Assembly: GCA_947628305.1 (NCBI GenBank)
Contig: CANQZG010000008.1
Coordinates: 86,959 to 150,958, forward strand
Source: an uncultured Muribaculaceae bacterium
GTDB taxonomy: Bacteria; Bacteroidota; Bacteroidia; Bacteroidales; Muribaculaceae
DNA: 64,000 bases
Reading direction: 5' to 3'
Within the stretch, counting starts at the first letter, position 1, and every line of letters starts with the position of its first letter. Both the position numbers and the translations under genes were made by a program. The notes beneath the pieces were generated by a model, which had not been told where the DNA came from, made no database searches, and saw nothing but the letters and a program-made list of their open reading frames with translations. This document shows, in pieces, positions 8,941-17,677 of the stretch.

Positions 8941-11646
8941 TCAGGGCTGTACTTTGCTTGCGGCGATCGCTTTTGCGCGAAGTTCGCTTACGACCGTCTT
9001 GTAGTCCGCTTCGATTTGCGGGTTCTTCAGCGTGCCGTACGCGAGGACGAATTCCGATTTCATCGCGCGCGTCAGGGCTACGTAGTACATACGCTTGTCC
9101 TCTTCGGACATCGCGCTGTCGTTTCGGTAGATGACGACGGTGTTCTGGAACTCAAGTCCCTTCGCGGAGTGAATGGTGGACAGGATGAAGTTTGCGTCCT
9201 TGACTTCATCAGACGTTTTCTGTTCCGCGTTGCGGGCGGACAGAAGGGCTTGGTGGACCGCGTTGACGCTGATTTCGAAGTCAATCAGCGTTTCTTTGAT
9301 GTTATCAAAGAAGTCGCGTGCGGAGATCTGTCCGTTATCGTACTGATGGTACCAGCTGGTAACGGGGACGATATACTTGGTTTGCCAATCGCCGAGCATT
9401 TTCTGTGCGAACGGAAGCGCCTTCGCGGAATCTCTTACGAGATACGGCAGGCGGTTCGTGATGGCGTGCGCGATCGTTACCATGCTGTTTGCCGCGGGTG
9501 CGAACCGGATCTCGTCCCAGTATTTGCGGATGAATGTCGTGAAGATGGCGCTGTCGTATTGCTTTTCCGGAACGAGCGTGACGATTTTCTTTCCCGGATA
9601 TATCGTCTGCAGGGTCTTCTGGATCTTATAGACGTTGTTGCGGGTGAAGGCGAGGAAAGCGACCTGTTCGCCTGCGGCGAGCTTGGCGTCGATGAACGCC
9701 TTGGCGTTCTTCGCAAGACTCGGTCCCATCGCTTCGTCCCAGTCGCCGATCTTCGACAGCTGTTCGTAGTGCAGATGGACCTTGTCGCGGAAGGATTGCT
9801 CGGTGACGTTCGCAAGCGAGTTCGCCTGCAGTTGGATGTTGGCGAATTGATTCGCCTCGATGTTGCGAAGCATGACGTTGGCGAAGTCGAGGATCTCTTG
9901 GTTCGAACGGAAGTTGATCTGGAGCGGGTAGGTCGCGAAGACGCCGGAGCTTTCGAGGATGTTCATCGCCATCGGGTTCGCGGCGCGGAACGCGTAGAGC
10001 GTCTGACTGCAGTCGCCTACGATGAACAGGCTTTCGTTGTGCTTGTCGACGTATTTCAGCGTGTAGATGAACTCAAAGATCGAGTTATCCTGTACTTCGT
10101 CGAGGATCAGGTACTTGGAGCGGACGTTGTCCGGTTCCTGCAGTTCGCCGATCTTCTGATAGCAGATGATGATTTCCAGCGCGAGCGTGGTCATTTGCGT
10201 CTTGTTCAGAATGTCGATGACTTCGTCGTAGTGCTCTTCGATGAAGTTGTTCATGCGGGTGTACCCGGCTTTTTCGTCGAACTGCATCTCGCGGATGATG
10301 GACTGGAACTTGTCGACGACATCGGTCCGTGTGGTCGGATAGAGGATGCTGATCTGGTTGTCCAGCGTCGTCAGTCCGCACAGGCGGTGCAACGGGAAAT
10401 TCACGCTGTAGATCGTGTGGATCATCGTTGCGATGGTCATCGAGTGGACGCCGGGGTTGCGATTGGTGATGTTGTCCGCGGCGGCGTTCGTGAAGGAAAG
10501 GACGGTGATGTCGTCGCGGTTGACGCCGGATGTGATCATAAAGTCCATTCTCTGCATGATGGTGTGGCTTTTGCCGCATCCTGCGCCTGCCTGTACCAGC
10601 ACGAGGGGTTCCGCCGTTGATACGGCGTTCTGCTGTTCGCGGGACAGCTTCCGGAATCCGGCGGGGAGCTTCTTCGGGTCGGTTTCCGGCGTGAACGTCT
10701 GGATCTTCGATTTGTTCTTCGAGAGGTTCTCCAGCGTGTCCGAAAGGAGCAGGTTCATGTTGGATTTGCAGAGACGGGTCGCCTCGGTTGCCGGGAGTTC
10801 GCGCTTGATATGATCGTAGATCTTGCGGTAGATCTCCAGCGGCACTTGATAGTTTTCCATCGCCGGGAATATCGTTTCGCCGAGCGTGACGCACATGTTG
10901 AAGTCCGTCTTTGCTTCTTCGATGGCGTATCCGATGTCTTTGTCGATCGTCGTCTGCCAGCGTTCGGACAGCCTGCAGATCTCGTTGTAGAGATTGTAGT
11001 CGGTGAGATAATCGTCATAGGCTTTCCGGTCGTCATGACTGGTGCGATAAGGCGCCCTGTGCGCATTGTATATCAGCGCGACACCGCTGTTGAACAGATT
11101 GGCGATTTCCTGCGGATCGGCGGGGTTGCCGATCTTTTGGACGAAGGCGTTCTTCCCGATGACGTACTGCTGATTTGTGTTGCCAACTTCTTGGAAGTAC
11201 AGTTTGCGAAGATAGCCGACGAATGTGCGGCGGTTGGCGCCGTTCTGCGCCTTGGTCTCTTCGATGACGATGCACTCCGGTTCGACAGAGCAGATCACGT
11301 TGATCGCGGGAAGCGCGGCGACCGCGCTGTAGGTCGCGACGGTAACGCTGTTGCCCGGGTCGGGCGGGTCGATGCGCGCGCCGTTGCAGTAGATCGGTTC
11401 CAGATTGACGTTGATGTGCTTGACGACACAGCCGTTGTTCGACGTCGTGCGCTTGCCGTAGATGTTCGTGGTGTACGGATTGTAGATGTTCACGCCGGAT
11501 TGGACGACGGCGAGCGGGTTCAGGTTCTCGTTCAGCAGACCGGTCTTTTTGCCGTTGCCGGTCAGGTCGCCGGAGAAGAACTTCGGCGTATAAGTCTTTT
11601 TGACGGTCGTCGCGTTTGCGACGAGGTCGTTCAGTTTGATAGGCAT
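8941..11646 (-). CDS. UvrD/Rep-type superfamily 1 DNA helicase
   Basis: 901 aa, AGGAG before the ATG. The helicase core starts near residue 340: Walker A with GAGCGKS (residue ~355), motif Ia LSFTNAAADN, Walker B ILDEVQD (~515), motif III GDCSQTLYAFR, a motif IV-like NFRSNQ segment, and motif V/VI HSAKGLEF and YYVALTRA near the C-terminus. This is the order in UvrD/PcrA/Rep 3'-5' helicases. The ~340-residue N-terminal part is not a known UvrD domain to my eye, making the protein longer than PcrA (~740). It belongs to an operon with ClpA-like, VWA and MoxR proteins, an unusual setting. Confidence 0.9.
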   Translation of the reverse strand: MPIKLNDLVANATTVKKTYTPKFFSGDLTGNGKKTGLLNENLNPLAVVQSGVNIYNPYTTNIYGKRTTSNNGCVVKHINVNLEPIYCNGARIDPPDPGNSVTVATYSAVAALPAINVICSVEPECIVIEETKAQNGANRRTFVGYLRKLYFQEVGNTNQQYVIGKNAFVQKIGNPADPQEIANLFNSGVALIYNAHRAPYRTSHDDRKAYDDYLTDYNLYNEICRLSERWQTTIDKDIGYAIEEAKTDFNMCVTLGETIFPAMENYQVPLEIYRKIYDHIKRELPATEATRLCKSNMNLLLSDTLENLSKNKSKIQTFTPETDPKKLPAGFRKLSREQQNAVSTAEPLVLVQAGAGCGKSHTIMQRMDFMITSGVNRDDITVLSFTNAAADNITNRNPGVHSMTIATMIHTIYSVNFPLHRLCGLTTLDNQISILYPTTRTDVVDKFQSIIREMQFDEKAGYTRMNNFIEEHYDEVIDILNKTQMTTLALEIIICYQKIGELQEPDNVRSKYLILDEVQDNSIFEFIYTLKYVDKHNESLFIVGDCSQTLYAFRAANPMAMNILESSGVFATYPLQINFRSNQEILDFANVMLRNIEANQFANIQLQANSLANVTEQSFRDKVHLHYEQLSKIGDWDEAMGPSLAKNAKAFIDAKLAAGEQVAFLAFTRNNVYKIQKTLQTIYPGKKIVTLVPEKQYDSAIFTTFIRKYWDEIRFAPAANSMVTIAHAITNRLPYLVRDSAKALPFAQKMLGDWQTKYIVPVTSWYHQYDNGQISARDFFDNIKETLIDFEISVNAVHQALLSARNAEQKTSDEVKDANFILSTIHSAKGLEFQNTVVIYRNDSAMSEEDKRMYYVALTRAMKSEFVLAYGTLKNPQIEADYKTVVSELRAKAIAASKVQP

Positions 11647-11673
11647 ACTGTTTACTCTCCTGTTCTATTGTTG

Positions 11674-13506
11674 TCAGATGACGGTGCCGTAGACTTCTTT
11701 TTCGATGAATTTCTCAACGGCAGAGCGTGCGGAACGCGCGCCGAGTTTCGGCACGTAGTTTTCTTTGACGAGTTCGTCCACGGCGTCGTCCGGGATGATC
11801 GCCGGAAGCGTTACGCGGCTGTTTTCCGCACGGATGCGGGCGGATTCCTCCGCGTAGATGCTTTGCAGGATCTCGCGGTAGACGTCCTCGGTCATGTCAT
11901 TGAAGGTGACGATGGTGCCAAAGCGTCCGATCAGTTCCGTGCGGAAGCTCTTCGAGAGGTCGTTGACCGTAGACTGCAGGTTTTCGCCTTTGGAAGACGT
12001 GAAGCCGATGCTTGCGGACTTGTTCGTGTGCGACGCGTTGGTGGTGGCGATGATGATGGACTTCGAGAAGTCGATCGTCTTGCCTTTGTTGGTTTTGATG
12101 ATGCCTTCTTCAAGAGCCGACATGAAGAGCGCCTGAACGGACGGGTCGCACTTTTCGAACTCGTCGAGCAGGATGACTTGATACGGGTTCGTTTCGAGGC
12201 AGTCAAAGGGAAGCTCCGCGTTGCTGTCTGAGCCGACGTAGCCCGCCGGGGAACCGATGATGCGATTGATGGACGCCGAAGAGTGATATTCCGTCATGTT
12301 CAGCATGATCGGCTTGTTGCCGGTGAGGACGTCCGCAAGAATCTTGCAGATCTCTGTTTTGCCGACGCCGGAGGCGCCCGCAAAGACCATGCTGACAGGC
12401 TTTTTCTTTGGGAAGAGATTTCCGTCGATGCGCCGGACCTTCTCAATAAGCAGGTTCACGACGTGGTCTTGTCCTTTGATGGAAGAGAGCCGTTGACGGA
12501 GCTCGTCGAGGTCGGTTGTTTCTTTCTTGGCGTTTCCGGTCAGCAGACGGAGCGCCGTCTGCCGGATGCGTGCTTCGGTGATGGGGATCAGCGGTATCGA
12601 AGCGAGCGCGGCTTTTAGCGCGGGGTCTTTCTTTGCGGCTTCTTCCTGTTCTTTGCGCTTCAGGATCGCGTCGGCGCAGGCTCTGTCGAGCAGGGTGATG
12701 GCGTTGTCGGGGCGGTGGTTGCCCGCCGTGCCGAAGCTGTTTGCCATGCGTACGACGGTTTCGAACGTGTTGTCGTCGAGCGCGATGCGGTTCGCGTAGT
12801 GCGTGAAGAAGCTGTTCTTCATGGTCTTCAGGACCTCGACTGTCTGCTCGTTTGTGAGTTCGTCGACGAGGATGCGCGTGAACCGGCGGTTGAATGCAGG
12901 GTCGTTCATGAGGTTCTTGGCTTCCTGTACGGTCGTCGCGCCGATGACGCGGATGTCGCCGCGCGCAAGGGACGGCTTGAGGATCTGCGCGATCTTGCCG
13001 TAGATCTGATTGTCGCCGACGAGTTGGTGGATCTCGTCGACGAAGAGGATCACATGGTTGTCGGGGTCGGTCGCGAAGTCGACGACGGCTTTGACTTTTT
13101 CTTCCAGCTGTCCGACGAAGGACGAGCCTGCGACGACGTTTGACAGCGGCAGTTCGAAGATCTGCATGTTCTGCAGTTTGTTCGGCAGGAGCGGATCGTC
13201 CGTCGCGATGCGGCGGGCAAGATCTTCTACGATTTTTGTCTTGCCGACGCCCGCTTCGCCGATCAGGAGCGCGTTTGGTTTGAATTTGCCGATCAGTACG
13301 GATTCAAGCTGTTTGATGACGGCGTCACGGAAAAGGATCGCGTTGCCGGAAGCGAACTTCGCGTTGTAGCTGATCAGGAAGTCCATCGGGTCGATGGCGT
13401 CGCCGCCTGCATGATCGAAGGGGGTTCCGCTTCCGGGCGTTCCTGTGGGAGTTCCGGGCGGGAAACCGTTGCCGCTGTTTCCGCCGGAGAAGTCGTTAAG
13501 TGCCAT
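11674..13506 (-). CDS. ClpA-like AAA+ unfoldase with two ATPase domains and IGF loop
   Basis: 610 aa from ATG 13506 (AGAAAGGA upstream; the frame is open further but lacks a site). AAA-1 has Walker A GEAGVGKT (~84) and Walker B ILFVDEIH. AAA-2 has Walker A GASGVGKT (~376) and Walker B ILLDEFEK. The Clp N-domain is absent and replaced by a Gly/Pro-rich segment, and no ClpB coiled-coil is apparent between the domains, so it is closer to ClpA/ClpC than to ClpB. After sensor-1 ATTNAS there is SIGF (IGF at residues 500-502), where ClpA carries the IGL loop that docks ClpP. The element also encodes ClpP at 29178-29759. Docking is inferred. Confidence 0.85.
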   Translation of the reverse strand: MALNDFSGGNSGNGFPPGTPTGTPGSGTPFDHAGGDAIDPMDFLISYNAKFASGNAILFRDAVIKQLESVLIGKFKPNALLIGEAGVGKTKIVEDLARRIATDDPLLPNKLQNMQIFELPLSNVVAGSSFVGQLEEKVKAVVDFATDPDNHVILFVDEIHQLVGDNQIYGKIAQILKPSLARGDIRVIGATTVQEAKNLMNDPAFNRRFTRILVDELTNEQTVEVLKTMKNSFFTHYANRIALDDNTFETVVRMANSFGTAGNHRPDNAITLLDRACADAILKRKEQEEAAKKDPALKAALASIPLIPITEARIRQTALRLLTGNAKKETTDLDELRQRLSSIKGQDHVVNLLIEKVRRIDGNLFPKKKPVSMVFAGASGVGKTEICKILADVLTGNKPIMLNMTEYHSSASINRIIGSPAGYVGSDSNAELPFDCLETNPYQVILLDEFEKCDPSVQALFMSALEEGIIKTNKGKTIDFSKSIIIATTNASHTNKSASIGFTSSKGENLQSTVNDLSKSFRTELIGRFGTIVTFNDMTEDVYREILQSIYAEESARIRAENSRVTLPAIIPDDAVDELVKENYVPKLGARSARSAVEKFIEKEVYGTVI

Positions 13507-13595
13507 AGTGTGTATCGTCCTTTCTGCTGTATTTCTATGTAAAAATCGAATTTCGTTCTGTCTGACGGGACAGACGTTTTCAAAGGTCACCCCGT

Positions 13596-13627
13596 ATTTT
13601 TGCCCGGGGCGCGGCGCGGGCAAAAAT
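13596..13627. other. Perfect 11-bp inverted repeat between VWA and ClpA-like genes
   Basis: ATTTTTGCCCG (13596-13606) and CGGGCAAAAAT (13617-13627) are exactly complementary. On the minus strand the stem is T-rich on both sides, so it may act as a partial terminator or a processing site inside the operon. Confidence 0.5.
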
Positions 13628-13680
13628 GCCGTAGTCCTTGCGTCGGGGCGACGCGTAGGAAAGAGACGCCTCCTGTCCGG

Positions 13681-15333
13681 TTAGAACAGGAGGTGTTTGC
13701 GAACTTTCGGATCGTTTGCCATCATCGACCTGCAGAAGTCTTCGGCACATTGTTTGATCGTATCGTAGTTCATGTGCGAGCAGGGCGCGTAGTACAGGTT
13801 GATCGGATGCTTGAACGAGTGGTTCGGCGCGGTGTACTCGAAGTCCGTAATGAGAAGCGACAGCTCTCTTTTGCGTTTCGGGTTCGCTTCGATGAAGTTC
13901 CAGATCTGTTCGTAATCCGTGCCGCCGGATACTTTCGGGATGCGCTGGAACTCGCGGTAGACGGCTTCGATGCTTTTGTCACGGACGCGCAGGTGCGTCG
14001 TCTGACTCATGATATGGCTGAAAGAGTTGAAGTACAGGTTGACGTTCAGTTTCTTTGCCATGATGATGCAGGCTTTGATAGCGTCCTGATAGTTCCGTTC
14101 GGAGATGGATCCGCTGGTGTCGACGTACAAGTGGATGTCCGGCTTGTATTTGACGGATACCATTTTGCCCATCTTGTTGAAGTCGTCGGGATCGCGCCGG
14201 TTCGGACGCTGAAACGACATTTTGACGGATTTATAGCTGTTTTCGGATTTCGCGACGGTTTCCATCTTGGATATGACGCGCCGGACGTAACGGGTAAGGT
14301 CCGCGGTGGTCGGCGCTGTTTTGCGGAACCGCAGGTTCGCCGCGCGAATGGCGTCATCGGTCGTTTTGCGCGATGCGAGCGCCGCCGCCTGCTTGATCTT
14401 GTTCAGGCTGCGGATCTTTGCGGTGAGGCGCTGCAGCTTCTTGTTGGATACCATCTTGATGGGCATTTGCGCCGCCTGCTTGATCAGGCTCCATTCGTCG
14501 GCGATCTCTTTCGCCGTCGCCTTGGCGTGTCGCTCGACGTTGATGAAAACGAGGTTTTCGGGGATGAAGAGCTGTCCTACGTCGAACGGCATGCAGCCGA
14601 ACTCGGCGCCGGATACGACGCGCGTGTAGTCCATCAGGCTCGCGACGATATAGCGCGCGAAACTGCTGGGGTCGTTGTTGCTGTTGGAATCGTTGCGGAG
14701 CTTCAGCGATTCGGTAAGCCCTTTCAGGCTTAACGACAGGAACTGTCCGACGAGCGTGTTGGTGTCCTGCGGCAGGACGGCGGACATCATGGCGTGCTGT
14801 TTGGTCAGCCATGCTTTGAAGTCTTCGAATGTGTTTTCGCACGAGAAGTAGAACGCGAGCGTTTCGCTTCGCGTATAATACGCCATGGTAGCGAACCATT
14901 CATCGTAGGTGGTCTGTCCCGCAAGGAATTTCTTTGCGACGGGGATCACGTCCGTGCTGGGCGTGTAGATGGTGTTGCCGTCGGGCTCGTCGAGTCCGGC
15001 TTTGACAGCGGATTGGATGGCGAAGAGCTCGCGCATGGAGAGGTTCGTCTTATCGTCGAAGCTGACGAGCGTCTTTGCGAGGATCGTTTTCAGCGCCGTC
15101 TGCGGGGCGGCGAGGAACGCGTCGTCGCAACAGTCGAAGACGTACTGCACGATCTCGTCGTCTGTGATCGTATGCCCGTTTGTGCTCATGATGACGTTCG
15201 CGGATGCGACGAGGGGCGTGAACAGCGGCGCGACGATGGTCGACTTGACGAGTCCGTGCGGATCGAAGTCCTTGGTGTAGACGTCCCGGTAGATCGGCGA
15301 GAGGTCGACGGGCTTTTGATTGGAGATGTTCAT
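13681..15333 (-). CDS. VWA-domain protein, partner of MoxR-type ATPase
   Basis: 550 aa, AAGGAG before ATG 15333. The C-terminal ~170 residues form a von Willebrand A domain: HLYVDTSGSIS carries the DxSxS MIDAS motif, SGGTDYEQ supplies the conserved Thr and Asp, and LLITDFEY is the late strand with Asp. The first ~370 residues are predicted helical and not recognised. Genes with this architecture next to MoxR AAA ATPases (RavA-ViaA, CoxD-CoxE, NorQ-NorD) act as metal-dependent adaptors in protein remodelling. Its neighbour upstream in the operon is such a MoxR protein. Confidence 0.85.
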   Translation of the reverse strand: MNISNQKPVDLSPIYRDVYTKDFDPHGLVKSTIVAPLFTPLVASANVIMSTNGHTITDDEIVQYVFDCCDDAFLAAPQTALKTILAKTLVSFDDKTNLSMRELFAIQSAVKAGLDEPDGNTIYTPSTDVIPVAKKFLAGQTTYDEWFATMAYYTRSETLAFYFSCENTFEDFKAWLTKQHAMMSAVLPQDTNTLVGQFLSLSLKGLTESLKLRNDSNSNNDPSSFARYIVASLMDYTRVVSGAEFGCMPFDVGQLFIPENLVFINVERHAKATAKEIADEWSLIKQAAQMPIKMVSNKKLQRLTAKIRSLNKIKQAAALASRKTTDDAIRAANLRFRKTAPTTADLTRYVRRVISKMETVAKSENSYKSVKMSFQRPNRRDPDDFNKMGKMVSVKYKPDIHLYVDTSGSISERNYQDAIKACIIMAKKLNVNLYFNSFSHIMSQTTHLRVRDKSIEAVYREFQRIPKVSGGTDYEQIWNFIEANPKRKRELSLLITDFEYTAPNHSFKHPINLYYAPCSHMNYDTIKQCAEDFCRSMMANDPKVRKHLLF

Positions 15334-15363
15334 AGCGTGACTCCTTTCCGGTTAGATTTTGTT

Positions 15364-15392
15364 GCTTCCCCTCGCGTCGGGCGAGGGGAAGC
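15364..15392. other. Perfect 11-bp hairpin between MoxR and VWA genes
   Basis: GCTTCCCCTCG (15364-15374) pairs exactly with CGAGGGGAAGC (15382-15392). There is no U-tract; on the minus strand it precedes the VWA ribosome binding site by about 10 nt and could limit its translation. Confidence 0.5.
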
Positions 15393-15405
15393 GTTGCGTT
15401 TGCCG

Positions 15406-16644
15406 TCAGGCGTTGACGGATAAGACGACGTCAAGCGTTTCGGCGATGTGCGTTTTGCTTGCGATAAGCGTTTGGACGTTCTGCGCGTCGAGCTTGTCTT
15501 CCGAAGAGAGCTTCATCAGCACTTTCATGTCGGAAGGCGTGATCGTCTCGATATGCGGCGCGAGCGCGCGGATGAACGCCACGTTGTCCTGCTTTTCGTA
15601 CAGCAGGTAGAGAAGCGTGCCGGACTTTTCGTTTTCAGACATGTTCTCGATGAATGCGTTGAGGACGGTCATGTCGGAGCACGCTTTGAACTCGTCGTAG
15701 CAGGTCGGCTTGCCGACGCTGACTTGTGCGGACGTCGACCCGAGCGTCATGACGCCGGATGCGATCTCGGCGAGCAAAAGCATTGTGAACTGGGTTTTGC
15801 CGACGAACCCTTCGAGGATCTCCTGCAGAAGGGATACGTCTTCGCCGTCGCGCTGGTATGTGTTGCTGGTCCATGCGAGCAGTTGTTCTTGCGTGCATTG
15901 GTTCAGCCAACGGGATACGCCCGTGATGGTTCTCGGCGTTGTGATCTGGTTCATTTCATCGCCGTCGTCGATGATGTCCTCGATGGAAAGATCCTGATCG
16001 TCGTCTTCATCGTCGTCCTTCTTTCCGTTATCGGCAACGGCTGCTGTCTTGCAGAAGAGCAGGTTCGGATGCTGCTCCAGCACCTTGCGGACGAACGGAT
16101 TCAGGTTCTGATCGAGACCGAGGAAGGTGTCGATGTCGGGTCTTACGTGGAACAGGACGAAACGAGAGACGCTTGCGGTGTCCAGCGCTGTAATGTTGCC
16201 CTTGTCGTTGCCCGCGATGACGACCTTCAGGTTCGACGGCAGCTTTTTATTGCCGATGCTCCGCATCGTCGGTATGGACAGCGCTTCAGAGGTGACGTCA
16301 GGCGTAGTCCTGTTCAGTTCGTCAAGGAATAGGATCGGCGTTTCGCGCGGGTTCTCGAGGGCGTACTCGATGGCGTTGTGGATGACTGCGTGCGGGTAGA
16401 ACTCCTGCTTGTAGTCCACGACGTTCCCGTCCTTGTCGGTGATCGGCACGAGGCGTGCGCCGGTGAGGTCGGCTTTGTCGGCGAGCTGGTTGCAGGCAAG
16501 TGTGAAGCACTTGGTGTGCCGGGAAGTCGCGAGGGCTTCCAGCCACGAGGATTTGCCGATGCCCGGTTCGCCCAGAAGCATCGGGATCAGATTGTTATCG
16601 AGACAGTTGTTGACGACGTCGGTCAAGTCTTGGTTGAAAAGCAT
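15406..16644 (-). CDS. MoxR-family AAA+ ATPase
   Basis: 412 aa from ATG 16644, preceded by AGAAAGGA; the frame is open further upstream without a ribosome binding site. Walker A is GEPGIGKS near residue 27, Walker B ILFLDELNR, followed by the TPDV and VIAGN (sensor 1) segments typical of MoxR ATPases. An acidic insert with many consecutive Asp/Glu lies near residue 200, unusual for the family. Expected to work with the adjacent VWA protein as a chaperone-like pair; the substrate is unknown. Confidence 0.85.
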   Translation of the reverse strand: MLFNQDLTDVVNNCLDNNLIPMLLGEPGIGKSSWLEALATSRHTKCFTLACNQLADKADLTGARLVPITDKDGNVVDYKQEFYPHAVIHNAIEYALENPRETPILFLDELNRTTPDVTSEALSIPTMRSIGNKKLPSNLKVVIAGNDKGNITALDTASVSRFVLFHVRPDIDTFLGLDQNLNPFVRKVLEQHPNLLFCKTAAVADNGKKDDDEDDDQDLSIEDIIDDGDEMNQITTPRTITGVSRWLNQCTQEQLLAWTSNTYQRDGEDVSLLQEILEGFVGKTQFTMLLLAEIASGVMTLGSTSAQVSVGKPTCYDEFKACSDMTVLNAFIENMSENEKSGTLLYLLYEKQDNVAFIRALAPHIETITPSDMKVLMKLSSEDKLDAQNVQTLIASKTHIAETLDVVLSVNA

Positions 16645-16666
16645 TTTCTTTACGGTCCTTTCTTGT

Positions 16667-16837
16667 TTAGTTTGCGGCGGCGGTCGCCGGAGCGGAGGCG
16701 CGGACGGCTGTGCCGTTCCGAACGAAGAAGGCGTCAAGCAGGTCGTAGGCGTTCAGGGCTTCTTCTTCGTATTCCCGAATACGCGCCTGCAGGCATTCGT
16801 CTTCTGTGGTCAAGGTCTGTTCTTGGGTTTGCGTCAT
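16667..16837 (-). CDS. Small acidic protein, first gene of the MoxR/VWA operon
   Basis: 56 aa, not recognised. AAAGGAG lies 9 nt before ATG 16837. The first 40 residues look like one long amphipathic, Glu-rich helix; the end is Ala/Pro-rich. It precedes the MoxR gene by 22 nt, and the A/T-rich upstream gap holds the palindrome at 16888, so it may be a leader or adaptor. Confidence 0.6.
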   Translation of the reverse strand: MTQTQEQTLTTEDECLQARIREYEEEALNAYDLLDAFFVRNGTAVRASAPATAAAN

Positions 16838-16887
16838 AGTGATGGCTCCTTTGCTTTTTTTATAGTTTTTTTTTTTGTAAAACAGCG

Positions 16888-16908
16888 CTTTCTCGATATA
16901 AGAGAAAG
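16888..16908. promoter_or_regulatory. 7-bp palindrome in divergent gap, possible operator
   Basis: CTTTCTC and GAGAAAG flank a 7-nt centre. It lies in the divergent intergenic region between the - strand MoxR/VWA operon and the + strand gene at 17034. I could not place a confident - strand promoter here. Confidence 0.35.
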
Positions 16909-16973
16909 AACGTCAATGAGTTTCCCGGTTTTTGTCCGTTTTCACGATACGGGCAAAAACTTTTTCAAAACTA

Positions 16974-17002
16974 TTGCAATTGGATCCATTTTGTGGTATA
17001 CT
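16974..17002 (+). promoter_or_regulatory. Promoter (TTGCAA-17-TATACT) for the YdjM-like gene
   Basis: TTGCAA at 16974-16979 and TATACT at 16997-17002 with 17 nt between, and the same TGTGG just before the -10 as the other promoters of the window. Confidence 0.75.
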
Positions 17003-17033
17003 GTTAATACCCTATATAGAAGGAGTCCGGTTT

Positions 17034-17624
17034 ATGACAGGTAAAAGCCATCTGTTGTGCAACGCATCGGTCGCTGTTGCGACCGGAAGTTTGTTGTGGC
17101 GTTCCTGTCAGTATCCTGACGCGTCAGCGTTCAATCAGGCGTTCGGCGAGTTCTTTTATGTCGTCGCGGAGTTTCTGCAAGGGGATCATATGTCCCCGAT
17201 GTGGCTCTGGTGGACGCTTGCGGCGTTCTTGTTTGTCTTGGGGACGCTGTTGCCTGATTGCGACACGAAAAGCTCGATGATCGGTCGTGTCTTTCATTTA
17301 CCCTTTGAGCATCGAACGTGGACGCATACGATCTGGGCGCTTGCCCTGTGTTATGCGTTTGCGTGCTTTGTGCAGGTGGGTTTTTATTTGTTTGCCGGAT
17401 ATGCGCTGCACTTGATCTTCGATGCGTTTTCTTACGGCGGTATCTGCTGGTTCTATCCGTTGTCGCGGTATCGGACGTATCCGAACGGAGCGCGGGTGAA
17501 GAAGCGGCATGTGTTCCGCTTATATCGCACCGGGCAACGATCGGAGGGGATCTTCGACGTTGTGGTGTTTACGGCTTGCGCCGTCGTCGTTGTGACGACG
17601 GTCGCCTCTGTCGTAGGCATATAA
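17034..17624 (+). CDS. YdjM/DUF457-type membrane-bound metal-dependent hydrolase-like protein
   Basis: 196 aa, AAGGAG before the ATG. The family pattern is visible: an N-terminal His (GKSHLL), LGTLLPDCD(T), then HRTWTHT, and a later H.I.DA (ALHLIFDAFS), i.e. His/Asp residues on membrane helices as in the YdjM/DUF457 group. Four or five hydrophobic segments span the protein. The family is often called LexA-regulated or metal-dependent hydrolase, but its activity is not established. Monocistronic, with its own promoter and a terminator after it. Confidence 0.8.
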   Translation: MTGKSHLLCNASVAVATGSLLWRSCQYPDASAFNQAFGEFFYVVAEFLQGDHMSPMWLWWTLAAFLFVLGTLLPDCDTKSSMIGRVFHLPFEHRTWTHTIWALALCYAFACFVQVGFYLFAGYALHLIFDAFSYGGICWFYPLSRYRTYPNGARVKKRHVFRLYRTGQRSEGIFDVVVFTACAVVVVTTVASVVGI

Positions 17625-17655
17625 AAAATCGTCCCGCCCGATCGGGCGGGATTTT
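17623..17655. terminator. Bidirectional intrinsic terminator
   Basis: TCCCGCCCGATCGGGCGGGA (17632-17651) is fully self-complementary, flanked by A-run and T-run, between convergent genes ending at 17624 and 17678. Confidence 0.85.
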
Positions 17656-17677
17656 ACATGGGGAATCGTTGCGTGCG

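Noticed and set aside
8938..10620. 560-codon + strand open frame opposite the UvrD-like helicase
   Set aside because: Overlaps the helicase motifs antisense and lacks a start signal.
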